A DNA stretch of 43,635 nucleotides from Bacteroidia bacterium (lineage in GTDB: Bacteria > Bacteroidota > Bacteroidia > Flavobacteriales_D > JAUILH01): positions 1 through 43,635 of the forward strand of contig JAUILH010000018.1 of NCBI GenBank assembly GCA_030433115.1. Reading direction: 5' to 3'. The notes below the pieces were generated by a model. That model worked only from the letters and a program-made list of their open reading frames with translations. It was not told where the DNA came from and did no database searches. Below, piece after piece: positions 9,301 to 17,305 of this stretch. The translations under genes and the position numbers were made by a program. Each line of letters starts with the position of its first letter. Positions within the stretch are counted from its first letter, which is position 1.

Positions 9301-9582
9301 ATCTTCGGAATTGATGGCCAAAGACATCACTACCTGGTGGTTATTTGGGCTGATCTTGCGCCATTCATTGCCATCATATTCTAAAAGCCCACCAACATTC
9401 GCCACGTAAATAATCCCTCGAGAGTTTTGTATGATTGAGAAGTTTTGAGCTTCAGAACCATAGTCCTTAATCGTATAGTTCACAATTTTAGGGGTCGTAA
9501 GGCTAGTGGTATTCTGCGCAACAGAAATTTTACCCAAAAACAGGTAAACACAACAAGGAATGAGGAGCAGCAAACGAATCAC
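6394..9582 (-). CDS. Propeller / Y_Y_Y / transmembrane / SpoIIE-type PP2C phosphatase
   Basis: About 1062 residues from a GTG at 9582. The frame extends to a TTG at 9657, but the extra 25 residues are polar and precede a clear signal peptide (RLLLLIPCCVYLFLGKISVAQ). Next come two-component-regulator beta-propeller repeats (for example VIGVFEDQNNQLWCALDNGI) and a Y_Y_Y domain (NLPPGDYTFRVKAKNSRG). One membrane helix (WAYALFIALGVLLIGLILYL) leads to a coiled coil (EQTVE-type, LDEKNQKLEEKNKDI) and the SpoIIE phosphatase with its metal motifs: LSGDFYW, TADCTGHGVPGSLMS, TFSDGFADQFGG and QIDDVCVF. The architecture is that of a periplasmic ligand sensor controlling a cytosolic Ser/Thr phosphatase. 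There is no kinase or receiver domain. Target unknown. Confidence 0.88.
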   Translation of the reverse strand: MIRLLLLIPCCVYLFLGKISVAQNTTSLTTPKIVNYTIKDYGSEAQNFSIIQNSRGIIYVANVGGLLEYDGNEWRKISPNNHQVVMSLAINSEDQVFVGGMGEFGRLIGKGHALDYESLSENLPDSVQDFSLIRQTIELNSKVYFNARKYIFVWDGQEISIIHSPYDDINLFKIGAEIWVSSAQGGLFRLKGRQLVDLPHSNQFINRNVVGIQPFMKNKWLIANREGDLLIYDTNEDHMVVPFAEDYRAVLGEGQAFGLSLLNDGNYVVNTLQNGLFIFNKDQAFLRHISRSQGLQNSSVIGVFEDQNNQLWCALDNGISIIKLSSKFGFSYEGEQFFGAVEDLEIQGDHFYMSTRQGLFKANLQDSVPRFSPYSQISRTCLDIQAYDSSLLVCSDKLYQIQNDQLIIIDSSRNRTVKPIASRAHHVIAGGIGGLHVFKQVQGQWVQLYENTQFPDEIYEINQIESSQSFWVNTLSQGVFKVKFTDDYQEAFVEKIKDELLADDARISLISYQGKTLFSQKNRLLEYNTDNDSFEETDVLEKLQGKFIFKFAHTNEDVWVSSGRRFFHLKEDELDSSAFSELKIGGFTAILPLPDGSCYIGGDEALIYYDQNKVASSDPFYCNIRRILNRDSLIFNGVFSSDNGFSYEQADVPVFEYDRNAVTFYFSAAWYGSNDVTYSYQLVSYDDSYSAWTAETKKEYTNLPPGDYTFRVKAKNSRGEESLVAEYKFTIKTPWYMTWWAYALFIALGVLLIGLILYLYSRKLRNDKKRLEQIVQERTVELDEKNQKLEEKNKDITDSIRYAEKIQSAILTSEDYLSTCFQDFHVVYRPKDILSGDFYWAFNVKTDTEDKLIWMTADCTGHGVPGSLMSMLGNSFMNEIVIENGITQPDIILNMMREHIINALNKGNMITRDGMDVALCCYDNHTGILQYSGAKNPLWVVRTEGDLPDQFDRKLIGDSAVMYEWRADNMPVGFSEQTDDFTLRTIKLEKNDLLVTFSDGFADQFGGPKNRKIQQKTFKTLVLEHANLPAKQIGMSLENYFDEWRGDQEQIDDVCVFVVKHV

Positions 9583-9683
9583 CCTGCAATTTAATGATTC
9601 TGGACAGTTTTCACATACTCTCGAATCAATTGTTTCTACGAGTCGCTCGGGATTCAATCACCTCAGGTGTTCTTATATAAATA

Positions 9684-9710
9684 AGCCGCTCCTGTTTGAT
9701 GGAAGCGGCT
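9684..9710 (-). terminator. Probable intrinsic terminator of the ELWxxDGT-repeat gene
   Basis: AGCCGCT (9684-9690) pairs with AGCGGCT (9704-9710), extended by CC/GG past a mismatch. On the minus strand the stem is followed by an A/T-rich TATTTATAT run. It lies 21 nt past the stop at 9732. CCTCAG/CTGAGG blocks further out (9661, 9715) can also pair. Confidence 0.6.
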
Positions 9711-9731
9711 CTTGCTGAGGTTTCAGTCAAA

Positions 9732-11984
9732 TTATTGTTTGATTACCCTGGTTCTGTAAATCGCTTGTTGAGGTGTCTCGAGCTCAATCACATATAGACC
9801 CTTTTCTCCATCTAAATGGATGATAAAGTTTGAATCTGAGACGGTTTGCTGTGGATGAACGATCTGACCAAGTGCATTGTAAACGGTGTACGCCATCCCT
9901 TTCTCATAATTCTCAATATTGACGTTCAATTGTCCTGAGGTTGGATTGGGATACAGGCTGAGTCCAAAATAGTTCTCGGATGGCAATCCTGTAAACGCAA
10001 CTGTATGACAAGAAGAGGTGTCTGTACAACCATTCATGTCGATTCGCACAGCATAATCTCCTCCAGTTGAAACGGCAAATGTTTGGTTGGTTTCACCTGA
10101 AACTGGCGTGAGGCTGTTGGAGCAATCTAACCATTGGTAACTTGCTCCTGTTTGGTTTGCACTTAAATTCGCGCCGGAAGCAGTTACACTGGTGTCTATG
10201 GTCACAATGGTGAGGTCTAAGGTGACCAATGAATCGCACCCTGCGGCCGTTGTGAGTGTGAAAGTTGCTGTGTTATTGCTTGATGTGTATGTGTTCCCAT
10301 CAATCCAGGTATAACTGCCACAAGCTGTTTGTAGATCTGCAGCGGTAGTTGAATTTGAAAGACTTAAGTCCAAAGTAACCAATGAGTCACACCCTGCGGA
10401 ATTGGTCAACGTGAAAGTTGCTGTGTTATTTGAGCTTGTATAGGTATTTCCATCTATCCAGGTGTACGAGTCACAAGCGTTTTGCACATCAACTCCTGTA
10501 GTTGCATTTAAAATTGTCAGGTCAAGCATCACGGTGGAGTCACATCCTGCTGCATTGGTCAGCACATGGGTAGCTGTGTTGTTTGACGCAGTGTAGGTAT
10601 TCCCGTCTATCCAGGTATAAGTGTCACAGGCTGTTTGTATATCGGTTCCAGTGGTTGGTGAACATGGAATCTCTAATACATAGACTTCAGAGCCGTTTGC
10701 AGGTGTAGTTGCCCTGAAATATAGTTTGGTGCCTGAATCACGAAAACTATCTACATAATCACTGCCTGCAGGGTTGATGTCTTCTACTTGAGTCAATGAG
10801 CCCAAACTTCCATCGGTGGTGTACAGCTCGGTATCATAGCTCATAGGACCCGCTGTTGCATAAGCCTTGCCATTGAACTTACCAAGTTGTCCGTTTTGTT
10901 GTCCTTGCGACCCTGCGTTGAGGTCATCGATCATAAATGTACCAGCCGGTGTGCCATCTGTGCGCCAAATCTCATAGCCTGTTGATCCGTCGTTACCAAA
11001 AAAATAGAGATAATTTCCGGAAGAAACCATTGTGTTGTTATTCACAAATAAGAACCCGCTGGTAGGTTGTATAGCATAAGTTCCGGATTGACTGCCATTA
11101 CTTCTATACAACTCACTACTCACTCTAAAATATACTAGCCCATTATGATTGACATAATTATCTGCCATATACAAAGGGTTTCCTCCTGTATCAAACAATT
11201 GATAAGTATTTGCAATGGTACCATCTGTTACATATGACTCATTACTACTACCCATCGAAAAGAAAAGTGAGTCGTTGTGTGCATGTAAGGATTGCGTTTG
11301 AGTGTTTGCAGAACCAGGCGAATAATCCATTACACTTGTTCCAGCTAATGTTCCATCGGATTTCCAAATTTCGATTCCATGAGCAGATGTGTAGCCACTA
11401 AAGAAAAACACATTATCTGATGGATGTGGGTCTGACATATTAACCCCACCAGAGCCTGGAACAAGGTCTGCCATCAATTGAGTTCCGGCTAATGTTCCAT
11501 CGGTTTCCCAAATTTCATTACCATTTATGCCATCATCCGCAGAAAAGTAGACTTTATTGTTGAACAAAAATAAATCCTTGGGGCCATCAAATGTCGATGG
11601 ACTAATATCAACTATCATTTGCGTTCCCGCGACGGTTCCATCACTTTTCCAGAGTGCAGGACCGGTTGAGCCGTCATGACCCACAAAAATCAAAGTGCCA
11701 TTCAAATTAACCAGATTGCTTGGGTTAGGTCCAGAAAATGAATAGGGAAAACAGGCCAACCCAACTGTTCCTGCGACTGTTCCATCGGTGTAGAACAAGG
11801 TATAGGCACAAGAACCGTCATTACCCACAAAGAATAGATTGCCGTTATTGTCTGGTGTCATTTGTTGTGCATTGCAATGACCTGTTCCTGGGTTTGCCTC
11901 TAATAAGGTTGTTTGAGACCATCCAGTTTTCATGAGGGGAGCTATAGTTAAGCAAAGCAGGGAGAATAAGTACACTTTTTTCAT
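9732..11984 (-). CDS. Secreted ELWxxDGT-repeat protein with T9SS sorting domain
   Basis: 750 residues. A signal peptide (about 1-24, ending GWSQ) leads to about eight repeats of the ELWKSDGTxAGT type (ALWKSDGTVAGT, EIWETDGTLAGT, EIWKSDGTLAGT, EIWRTDGTPAGT and weaker ones), probably beta-propeller blades. Three near-identical 51-residue modules follow, each with TWIDGNTYT and AGCDS motifs. Then come an Ig/PKD-like linker with paired Cys and a C-terminal Por secretion domain (LSLYPNPTSGQLNVNIE to YRTRVIKQ). It should be exported by Sec, cross the outer membrane by the type IX system and be attached or released. Ligand and role unknown. Its promoter region contains a 20-nt-period repeat. Confidence 0.88.
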   Translation of the reverse strand: MKKVYLFSLLCLTIAPLMKTGWSQTTLLEANPGTGHCNAQQMTPDNNGNLFFVGNDGSCAYTLFYTDGTVAGTVGLACFPYSFSGPNPSNLVNLNGTLIFVGHDGSTGPALWKSDGTVAGTQMIVDISPSTFDGPKDLFLFNNKVYFSADDGINGNEIWETDGTLAGTQLMADLVPGSGGVNMSDPHPSDNVFFFSGYTSAHGIEIWKSDGTLAGTSVMDYSPGSANTQTQSLHAHNDSLFFSMGSSNESYVTDGTIANTYQLFDTGGNPLYMADNYVNHNGLVYFRVSSELYRSNGSQSGTYAIQPTSGFLFVNNNTMVSSGNYLYFFGNDGSTGYEIWRTDGTPAGTFMIDDLNAGSQGQQNGQLGKFNGKAYATAGPMSYDTELYTTDGSLGSLTQVEDINPAGSDYVDSFRDSGTKLYFRATTPANGSEVYVLEIPCSPTTGTDIQTACDTYTWIDGNTYTASNNTATHVLTNAAGCDSTVMLDLTILNATTGVDVQNACDSYTWIDGNTYTSSNNTATFTLTNSAGCDSLVTLDLSLSNSTTAADLQTACGSYTWIDGNTYTSSNNTATFTLTTAAGCDSLVTLDLTIVTIDTSVTASGANLSANQTGASYQWLDCSNSLTPVSGETNQTFAVSTGGDYAVRIDMNGCTDTSSCHTVAFTGLPSENYFGLSLYPNPTSGQLNVNIENYEKGMAYTVYNALGQIVHPQQTVSDSNFIIHLDGEKGLYVIELETPQQAIYRTRVIKQ
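10185..10643 (-). repeat. Three tandem 153-bp coding repeats
   Basis: Three in-frame units of exactly 153 bp (10643-10491, 10490-10338, 10337-10185), each encoding 51 residues beginning D-[IVL]-Q-x-AC-x-x-YTWIDGNTYT. The second and third are most alike. Confidence 0.9.
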
Positions 11985-12036
11985 ATTGATAGATTTAATG
12001 TCTGGTGAAAATATTAGCGCTTTTGCAGGGGAGAAA

Positions 12037-12072
12037 ATTTTTGTTGAGAAGGGCTGATTTTTGTTGAGAAGG
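12037..12072. repeat. Direct repeat of 16 nt with 20-nt period between divergent genes
   Basis: ATTTTTGTTGAGAAGG occurs at 12037-12052 and again, identically, at 12057-12072. The spacing of two helical turns, in the region shared by the ELWxxDGT gene and hrpB, suits a pair of binding sites for one protein on one face of the DNA. Confidence 0.55.
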
Positions 12073-12151
12073 AAGATTATGCTAAATACAGGACAGACTT
12101 TTTAAGTCAGAAAGGGGCATAAATCTTTCCGAACCCCCAATGATTTATACT

Positions 12152-12159
12152 TAATTTTG
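12152..12159 (+). promoter_or_regulatory. -7 promoter box for hrpB
   Basis: TAATTTTG is an exact TAnnTTTG match ending 25 nt before the TTG start of hrpB. No good TTG at -33 was found, so this is a partial match. Confidence 0.45.
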
Positions 12160-12184
12160 CCATTTCATTGAAGTTCCCGAAAAT

Positions 12185-14674
12185 TTGAGGTTCGATTACG
12201 CATCCATAGATTTGCCTGTTAAAGAGGTCATTCCAGATATCAGGAAGGGTCTTCAGGATCAATCAACACTCATTGTAAAAGCACCTCCCGGAGCTGGAAA
12301 AAGTACTTTGTTACCTCTGGCATTGATGGATGAGCCCTGGTTAAAAGGCAAAAAGATTTTGATGTTGGAGCCAAGGAGGTTGGCGGCCAAAACCATTGCC
12401 TTAAGATTGGCTCAATTGCTTGGAGAACCAGTTGGAAAGTCGGTTGGATATCGAGTGAGGTTTGAGAGCAAAGTCAGTGAGAATACCAAAATTGAAGTAC
12501 TGACTGAGGGGATTCTCACAAGAATGTTACAGGAGGACAACGCTCTGGAAAGCACGGGGATGGTGATTTTTGATGAATTTCATGAAAGAAGTATCCACGC
12601 AGACCTAGCCATGGCTTTGAGTCGTGAGTGTCAACAAATTTTACGACCTAATTTAAGAATTTTGGTCATGTCCGCTACTTTAGACATGCCTGAGTTGTCC
12701 TTGGCTTTGGAAGCTCCAATAATTGAAAGTCAAGGCAGGCAGTTTCCAATTGATATTCAATATGCAGGAGATACGGATCATCATTTATTGCCTGAATTGG
12801 CCGCGAATCTTGTCAAAAAAGTGCTTAGAGCTCACCCTGAAGGAGATATGCTGGTATTTCTGCCGGGTCAGGGAGAGATTAAGAAATGTGAAGCGTTATT
12901 AAGTGCAAGTCTAAAGAATGTAATGATTCATCCGCTATACGGACAATTACCGCAAAAACAACAATTATCAGCCATTTTTCCCAATAAAGCGGGCAAGCGA
13001 AAAGTCGTTCTGGCAACAAATATCGCTGAAACGAGCTTGACCATTGAGGGAGTGAGTATTGTGGTGGACTCCGGATTTGAGCGAAGAGCCAGGTACAATC
13101 CAAACTCTGGTCTTTCCAGGCTAGAAACTGTAAGAATTTCCAAAGATTCTGCAGATCAAAGGGCAGGTAGAGCAGGTCGGTTGGGGCCGGGGGTGTGCTA
13201 CAGAATGTGGACTTTTGGAACACACTCGAAAATGGCAGAACACGCCAAACCGGAAATTGAACAGGCGGATTTAAGTACGCTCATGCTTGATTTGGCGAAC
13301 TGGGGCATTTCAGACCCTGATAAACTAGTTTGGGTAACCCCGCCGCCAAAAGGAAATGTGAAAAAGGCCGTGCAGTTATTGCATGAATTAGAGGCGCTTG
13401 AGAATCATAGAATTACGGAACACGGCAAAGCACTTAATCAATTGCCAACACACCCTAGAATAGCCCACATGTTGGTAATTGCAAGGGAGTTTGATCAATT
13501 ATCATTGGCTACAGATATCGCGCCGCTTCTTGAAGAACGGGACCCCCTGTCTCAAGACATTGGTATCAACATTAATTTGAGAATTGAAGCATTAAGACGT
13601 TTTCGAAAAGATGGTGTGGGGTCCAAAAGTTTTGTCAGAATAGAAAAAATAGCGGCCCAGTATAGGAAGCTCTTCAAAATTGATGCAAGCAATGATATAT
13701 TTGATGATTTTGACACGGGAATTTTGTTAGCGAATGCTTATCCCGAGCGAATTGCATGTGCCAGACCAGGCAACAATGCCCAGTTTCAAATGGCTAATGG
13801 GAAGCTTGCAGCTGCCGGTCATCGTGACGCCTTAGCAGATGAACCATGGTTGGCAGTGGCTCACGTCAACGACCGCGAAAGAGGTGGCAAAATTTTCATG
13901 GCATCCCCTCTAAACCCAAAGGACCTCATGCCTATGGTCAAGACCCGTGAAATCATTACCTGGAATACCAAAAAAGGAGGTTTAATAGCTAGCAAAGACC
14001 TGAGAATTGGTAGTATAGTGCTTCAAAGCACGCCATTGTTGAATGCGGATTCTGATAAAATTGTTGAGGTCATTTGTGATGCAGTTGCCCGTGAAGGAAA
14101 AACACTGCTCAATTGGGATAGGTCTGTAGAACAATGGCAAAATAGAATTTTATCATTGAGACAGTGGAATCCCGATGAAAACTGGCCAGATGTTAGCACC
14201 AACCATCTCTTACAGACCAGCGCAGGTTGGCTCTCGCCATATCTTAGTGATGTTAAAAAACCTGATGATCTCAAAAAAATCGATTTGATCCAGGTTCTAA
14301 AGTATAGCATAGATTCGGATTTACAGGGATCATTGGAAAAACTGGCCCCTTCAAAGTTGACGGTCCCAAGTGGTTCAAACATCAAACTCGATTATCAAAG
14401 TAACGGCTCCGAGCCAGTTCTGGCAGTCCGTCTGCAAGAATGTTTCGGCATGACGGAAACACCGAAAATTAACAATGGAAACAACTCTGTTTTAATGCAC
14501 CTGTTATCACCAGGCTTTAAAATAGTTCAGATTACAAGTGATTTGAAGAGTTTTTGGGATTCTGGCTACCATGAAGTGAGAAAAGATTTAAGAATGCGCT
14601 ATAAGAAACATTTTTGGCCAGAAAACCCGTGGGAAGTTGATCCGATAAAAGGATCCAGAAAAAGACATAAGTAG
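12185..14674 (+). CDS. hrpB: ATP-dependent DEAH-box helicase HrpB
   Basis: 829 residues, usual HrpB length. The start is a TTG: an in-frame stop lies upstream at 12152 and no ATG occurs before the P-loop. Motifs in order: Walker A APPGAGKST (33-41); EPRRLAAK; DEFHERS (130-136) as the DExH box; SATLD near 161; TNIAETSLTIEGV; QRAGRAGRLGPGVCYR (motif VI). Then come the ratchet and OB-like helicase-associated region and the HrpB-specific C-terminal domain ending near FWPENPWEVDP. HrpB proteins are RNA/DNA helicases of poorly defined cellular role. A kinase-like gene follows after 6 nt and is probably co-transcribed. Confidence 0.95.
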   Translation: MRFDYASIDLPVKEVIPDIRKGLQDQSTLIVKAPPGAGKSTLLPLALMDEPWLKGKKILMLEPRRLAAKTIALRLAQLLGEPVGKSVGYRVRFESKVSENTKIEVLTEGILTRMLQEDNALESTGMVIFDEFHERSIHADLAMALSRECQQILRPNLRILVMSATLDMPELSLALEAPIIESQGRQFPIDIQYAGDTDHHLLPELAANLVKKVLRAHPEGDMLVFLPGQGEIKKCEALLSASLKNVMIHPLYGQLPQKQQLSAIFPNKAGKRKVVLATNIAETSLTIEGVSIVVDSGFERRARYNPNSGLSRLETVRISKDSADQRAGRAGRLGPGVCYRMWTFGTHSKMAEHAKPEIEQADLSTLMLDLANWGISDPDKLVWVTPPPKGNVKKAVQLLHELEALENHRITEHGKALNQLPTHPRIAHMLVIAREFDQLSLATDIAPLLEERDPLSQDIGININLRIEALRRFRKDGVGSKSFVRIEKIAAQYRKLFKIDASNDIFDDFDTGILLANAYPERIACARPGNNAQFQMANGKLAAAGHRDALADEPWLAVAHVNDRERGGKIFMASPLNPKDLMPMVKTREIITWNTKKGGLIASKDLRIGSIVLQSTPLLNADSDKIVEVICDAVAREGKTLLNWDRSVEQWQNRILSLRQWNPDENWPDVSTNHLLQTSAGWLSPYLSDVKKPDDLKKIDLIQVLKYSIDSDLQGSLEKLAPSKLTVPSGSNIKLDYQSNGSEPVLAVRLQECFGMTETPKINNGNNSVLMHLLSPGFKIVQITSDLKSFWDSGYHEVRKDLRMRYKKHFWPENPWEVDPIKGSRKRHK

Positions 14675-14680
14675 AAAAAC

Positions 14681-15709
14681 ATGACCGAAAGTTTCAAAAT
14701 AAGATTGCTGGAAGCGATGGGCGCAGAAGCCATCCAAGAGCAGGAAACCATTCAATCTCTTTGGAATGGTTACGGCAGAATTTTCAAGGCTAGGTTAATT
14801 GGAAATAGAACAACTCAGTTGGTCATCAAACACATCAACCCGCCCAAAACAGCTTCCCACCCGAGGGGATGGAATACCAACTTGTCCCACCAACGTAAAC
14901 TAAAATCATACTTGGTAGAAATGGCATGGTACAATCAGTATGCTCATCTCTGTGATCACACTTGCCGCATTCCGGTTTTACATGCAGCGTTGTCTGAGAA
15001 AGGAGCACATTGGGTTGTTTTAGAGGATTTGAATGACAGTGGCTTCCCGAAAAGAAAGTCGAACTTAAGGATTTCTGAAGCAAAAGTCTGTCTATCGTGG
15101 TTGGCTCATTTTCATGCCACTTTTATGGGGCAATCAACTTCTGACCTGTGGGAGAAAGGAAGTTATTGGCACCTGGATACCCGACCGGATGAGTGGGCGG
15201 CTATGCCTGAAGGTGAATTGAAGAAATCTGCTGGAAAAATTGACCAAATCTTGGATAATTGTCGTTATAAAACCATTATTCATGGAGATGCGAAAGTCGC
15301 AAACTTTTGTTTTAATGAGGATGCTTCAAAAGTTGCTGCGGTAGATTTTCAATACGTGGGGCTAGGTTGCGGCATGAAGGATGTGGTATATTTTCTGGGG
15401 AGCTGTTTAACGAGTGAGGTGTGTTATCAATATGAAACCGAATTGCTGGATCATTATTTTGTGGTCTTGGAGGATGCTTTAAATCGAAGATCTTTTGACG
15501 GGGACTATGCCAAATTAGAGATGGAGTGGCGTTCCATGTATGCCTTAGCCTGGACAGATTTTACCAGGTTTTTAATGGGCTGGATGCCGGGTCATCGGAA
15601 ATTGAACGCATACAGTGAAAAGTTGATGCGTACTGCATTGCAACATTTTAAAAGAGGAGAGTCCGGAGCCAAAGCCTCACCAAATGAACCCGGAACTCTC
15701 CCTTTTTAA
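14681..15709 (+). CDS. Small-molecule kinase of the aminoglycoside/choline (ecdysteroid-kinase-like) phosphotransferase fold
   Basis: 342 residues, cytosolic. TTQLVIKHINPP carries the expected ATP-binding Lys. HWVVLEDLND is the hinge. IIHGDAKVANFCFN contains the catalytic HGDxxxxN loop (D followed by N eight residues on), and VAAVDFQYVGLGCGMKDV carries the Mg-binding DFQ in the place of DFG. These identify the APH/choline kinase superfamily, nearest in feel to the EcKinase-like branch. The natural substrate is unknown; there is no reason to call it drug resistance. It follows hrpB by 6 nt. Its last 17 codons double as an intrinsic terminator, and its stop is 1 nt from the stop of convergent icd. 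Confidence 0.82.
   Translation: MTESFKIRLLEAMGAEAIQEQETIQSLWNGYGRIFKARLIGNRTTQLVIKHINPPKTASHPRGWNTNLSHQRKLKSYLVEMAWYNQYAHLCDHTCRIPVLHAALSEKGAHWVVLEDLNDSGFPKRKSNLRISEAKVCLSWLAHFHATFMGQSTSDLWEKGSYWHLDTRPDEWAAMPEGELKKSAGKIDQILDNCRYKTIIHGDAKVANFCFNEDASKVAAVDFQYVGLGCGMKDVVYFLGSCLTSEVCYQYETELLDHYFVVLEDALNRRSFDGDYAKLEMEWRSMYALAWTDFTRFLMGWMPGHRKLNAYSEKLMRTALQHFKRGESGAKASPNEPGTLPF
15656..15707 (+). terminator. Intrinsic terminator embedded in the kinase gene's last codons
   Basis: GGAGAGT-CCGG (15656-15666) pairs with CCGG-A-ACTCTCC (15690-15701), 11 bp with one bulged A. It is followed by TTTTT at 15703-15707, inside the final codons. On the other strand the stem is followed by TCTTTT, so it could also stop icd transcripts. 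Confidence 0.65.
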
Positions 15710-15710
15710 A

Positions 15711-17147
15711 CTATTGACCTTGTCCTAAGGAAAAGGCCAACTCACCATCAAAGGAATAAAGATTTTCCGTTTTGATCACGTCTACATCCTTGGTAATGGC
15801 ATTTCCAAGTAGACTGACGATTTGAGATTTGTCAATTTTTTGATCACCTTCTGGCTTGAATCGACAGCGCCAATGATTGGTGCAGTATGTTTCATCAAAT
15901 CCATTAGGCCAAACCTTTATACCTCTGTTTGTGATCATTTCCAACTTCACGCCTTCAAGTTCGATAGACTGAAGTTTTTCAGCCACTTTGTTGGGATTTT
16001 TTTCGCGGTCATCAACGAATACATCAATTCCCAATAATTCTTTTACCGCCGGCTTTTTCTCAGTTGCTTTTGGAGGGATAAATGCACCGTGTCCCTCAAA
16101 GTTCACTGCAGGTAAGGTCTTAGGTTGCTTATCCAAATTAGCAATTACGGTTTCTGCGAATTCTTTTGTGCCCACTAATTGTTTGCTGCTGCCTTCAGTA
16201 TAAATATCTTGCGTATGAACACCAGATTCTATGGTTGTGAGCCATGCATTCATGATTTTTTCAGCGGACTCGATTTCACCAATGTGTTTCAACATGAGGA
16301 TGGCGCCTTGCAATAAACCGGAGGGATTGGCAATGTTTTTTCCGGCTATATCTGGTGCGGATCCGTGAATCGCTTCAAACATGGCACAAGACGCCCCGAT
16401 ATTGGAAGATCCGGCCATACCCACTGACCCGGTGATTTGAGCCGCTACGTCAGACAGAATATCGCCATAGAGATTTGGCATCACCACCACGTCAAAATAC
16501 TCTGGAGTATCTGCCAGTTTTGCCGCACCTATATCCACAATCCAATGCTCATTCTCAATGTCTGAGTATTCTGCCGCAACTTCTTTGAATACTTTGTGGA
16601 ACAAACCATCTGTTTGCTTCATGATGTTGTCCTTTGAGAAGCAAGTCACTTTTTTGCGCCCATATTGTTTGGCGTATTCAAACGCATATCTAATTATTTT
16701 TTCACAACCAGGTCTGCTAATTAATTTGAGGCATTGAACCACATCATCAGTTTGCTGGTGTTCAATTCCAGCGTACAAATCTTCTTCATTTTCTCTAACA
16801 ATCACCACGTCCATAACAGGGTGTTTGGTGACTACAAATGGATGCAGACTGTTGCATGGTCTTACATTGGCGTACAAACCAAGCGTTTTTCTCATAGTAA
16901 CATTAAGGCTTTTGTATCCGCCACCTTGAGGTGTAGTAATGGGTGCTTTAAGGAACACCTTATTTCGTCTAATACTTTCCCAGGCATCTGGAGAAATACC
17001 GGATGTATTGCCACTTAGATAGACCTTTTCACCAACGCTGATTTCTTCAAATTGCACTTGGGCACCAGAGGCCTTGATAATATTAAGGGTAGCGTTCATG
17101 ATCTCAGGACCAATTCCATCTCCTTTTGCTACTGTGATTGTTTTCAT
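15711..17147 (-). CDS. icd: Isocitrate dehydrogenase, long (C-terminally extended) form
   Basis: 478 residues. The dehydrogenase oxidises and decarboxylates isocitrate to 2-oxoglutarate in the TCA cycle. Substrate residues are visible: S80, N82 and R86 in KSLNVTMRK, R96, R118 in VREN, Y125, K210, and the metal-binding NLYGDILSD (D229, D233). Residues about 345-478 are an additional C-terminal domain like that of Thermus and rickettsial-type enzymes. The coenzyme loop reads HGSAPDIAGKNIANP with D266, I267 and A273, and Q313 and T317 further on. This is the NAD-type pattern and not the K/Y/V/Y/R set of NADP enzymes, although such genes are usually labelled NADP-dependent. Stops 1 nt from the convergent kinase gene. 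Confidence 0.93.
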   Translation of the reverse strand: MKTITVAKGDGIGPEIMNATLNIIKASGAQVQFEEISVGEKVYLSGNTSGISPDAWESIRRNKVFLKAPITTPQGGGYKSLNVTMRKTLGLYANVRPCNSLHPFVVTKHPVMDVVIVRENEEDLYAGIEHQQTDDVVQCLKLISRPGCEKIIRYAFEYAKQYGRKKVTCFSKDNIMKQTDGLFHKVFKEVAAEYSDIENEHWIVDIGAAKLADTPEYFDVVVMPNLYGDILSDVAAQITGSVGMAGSSNIGASCAMFEAIHGSAPDIAGKNIANPSGLLQGAILMLKHIGEIESAEKIMNAWLTTIESGVHTQDIYTEGSSKQLVGTKEFAETVIANLDKQPKTLPAVNFEGHGAFIPPKATEKKPAVKELLGIDVFVDDREKNPNKVAEKLQSIELEGVKLEMITNRGIKVWPNGFDETYCTNHWRCRFKPEGDQKIDKSQIVSLLGNAITKDVDVIKTENLYSFDGELAFSLGQGQ

Positions 17148-17305
17148 TTTGTGTGTTTTGATGATTCAGAACAAATATGAGACAGAATTCCCATAAATTT
17201 TTATTTATCTTTTTTATCAAACACATAACACAAAGTTATTTAACAATTAAAACCCTTTATTGATAGGTGATTTTCGGGTCGCGAAATAAGGAAAAGCGAT
17301 AAAAT

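Noticed and set aside
14681-15709. Aminoglycoside resistance gene
   Set aside because: The kinase fold is shared by many metabolic kinases; the sequence has no resistance-enzyme-specific features and the setting is housekeeping.
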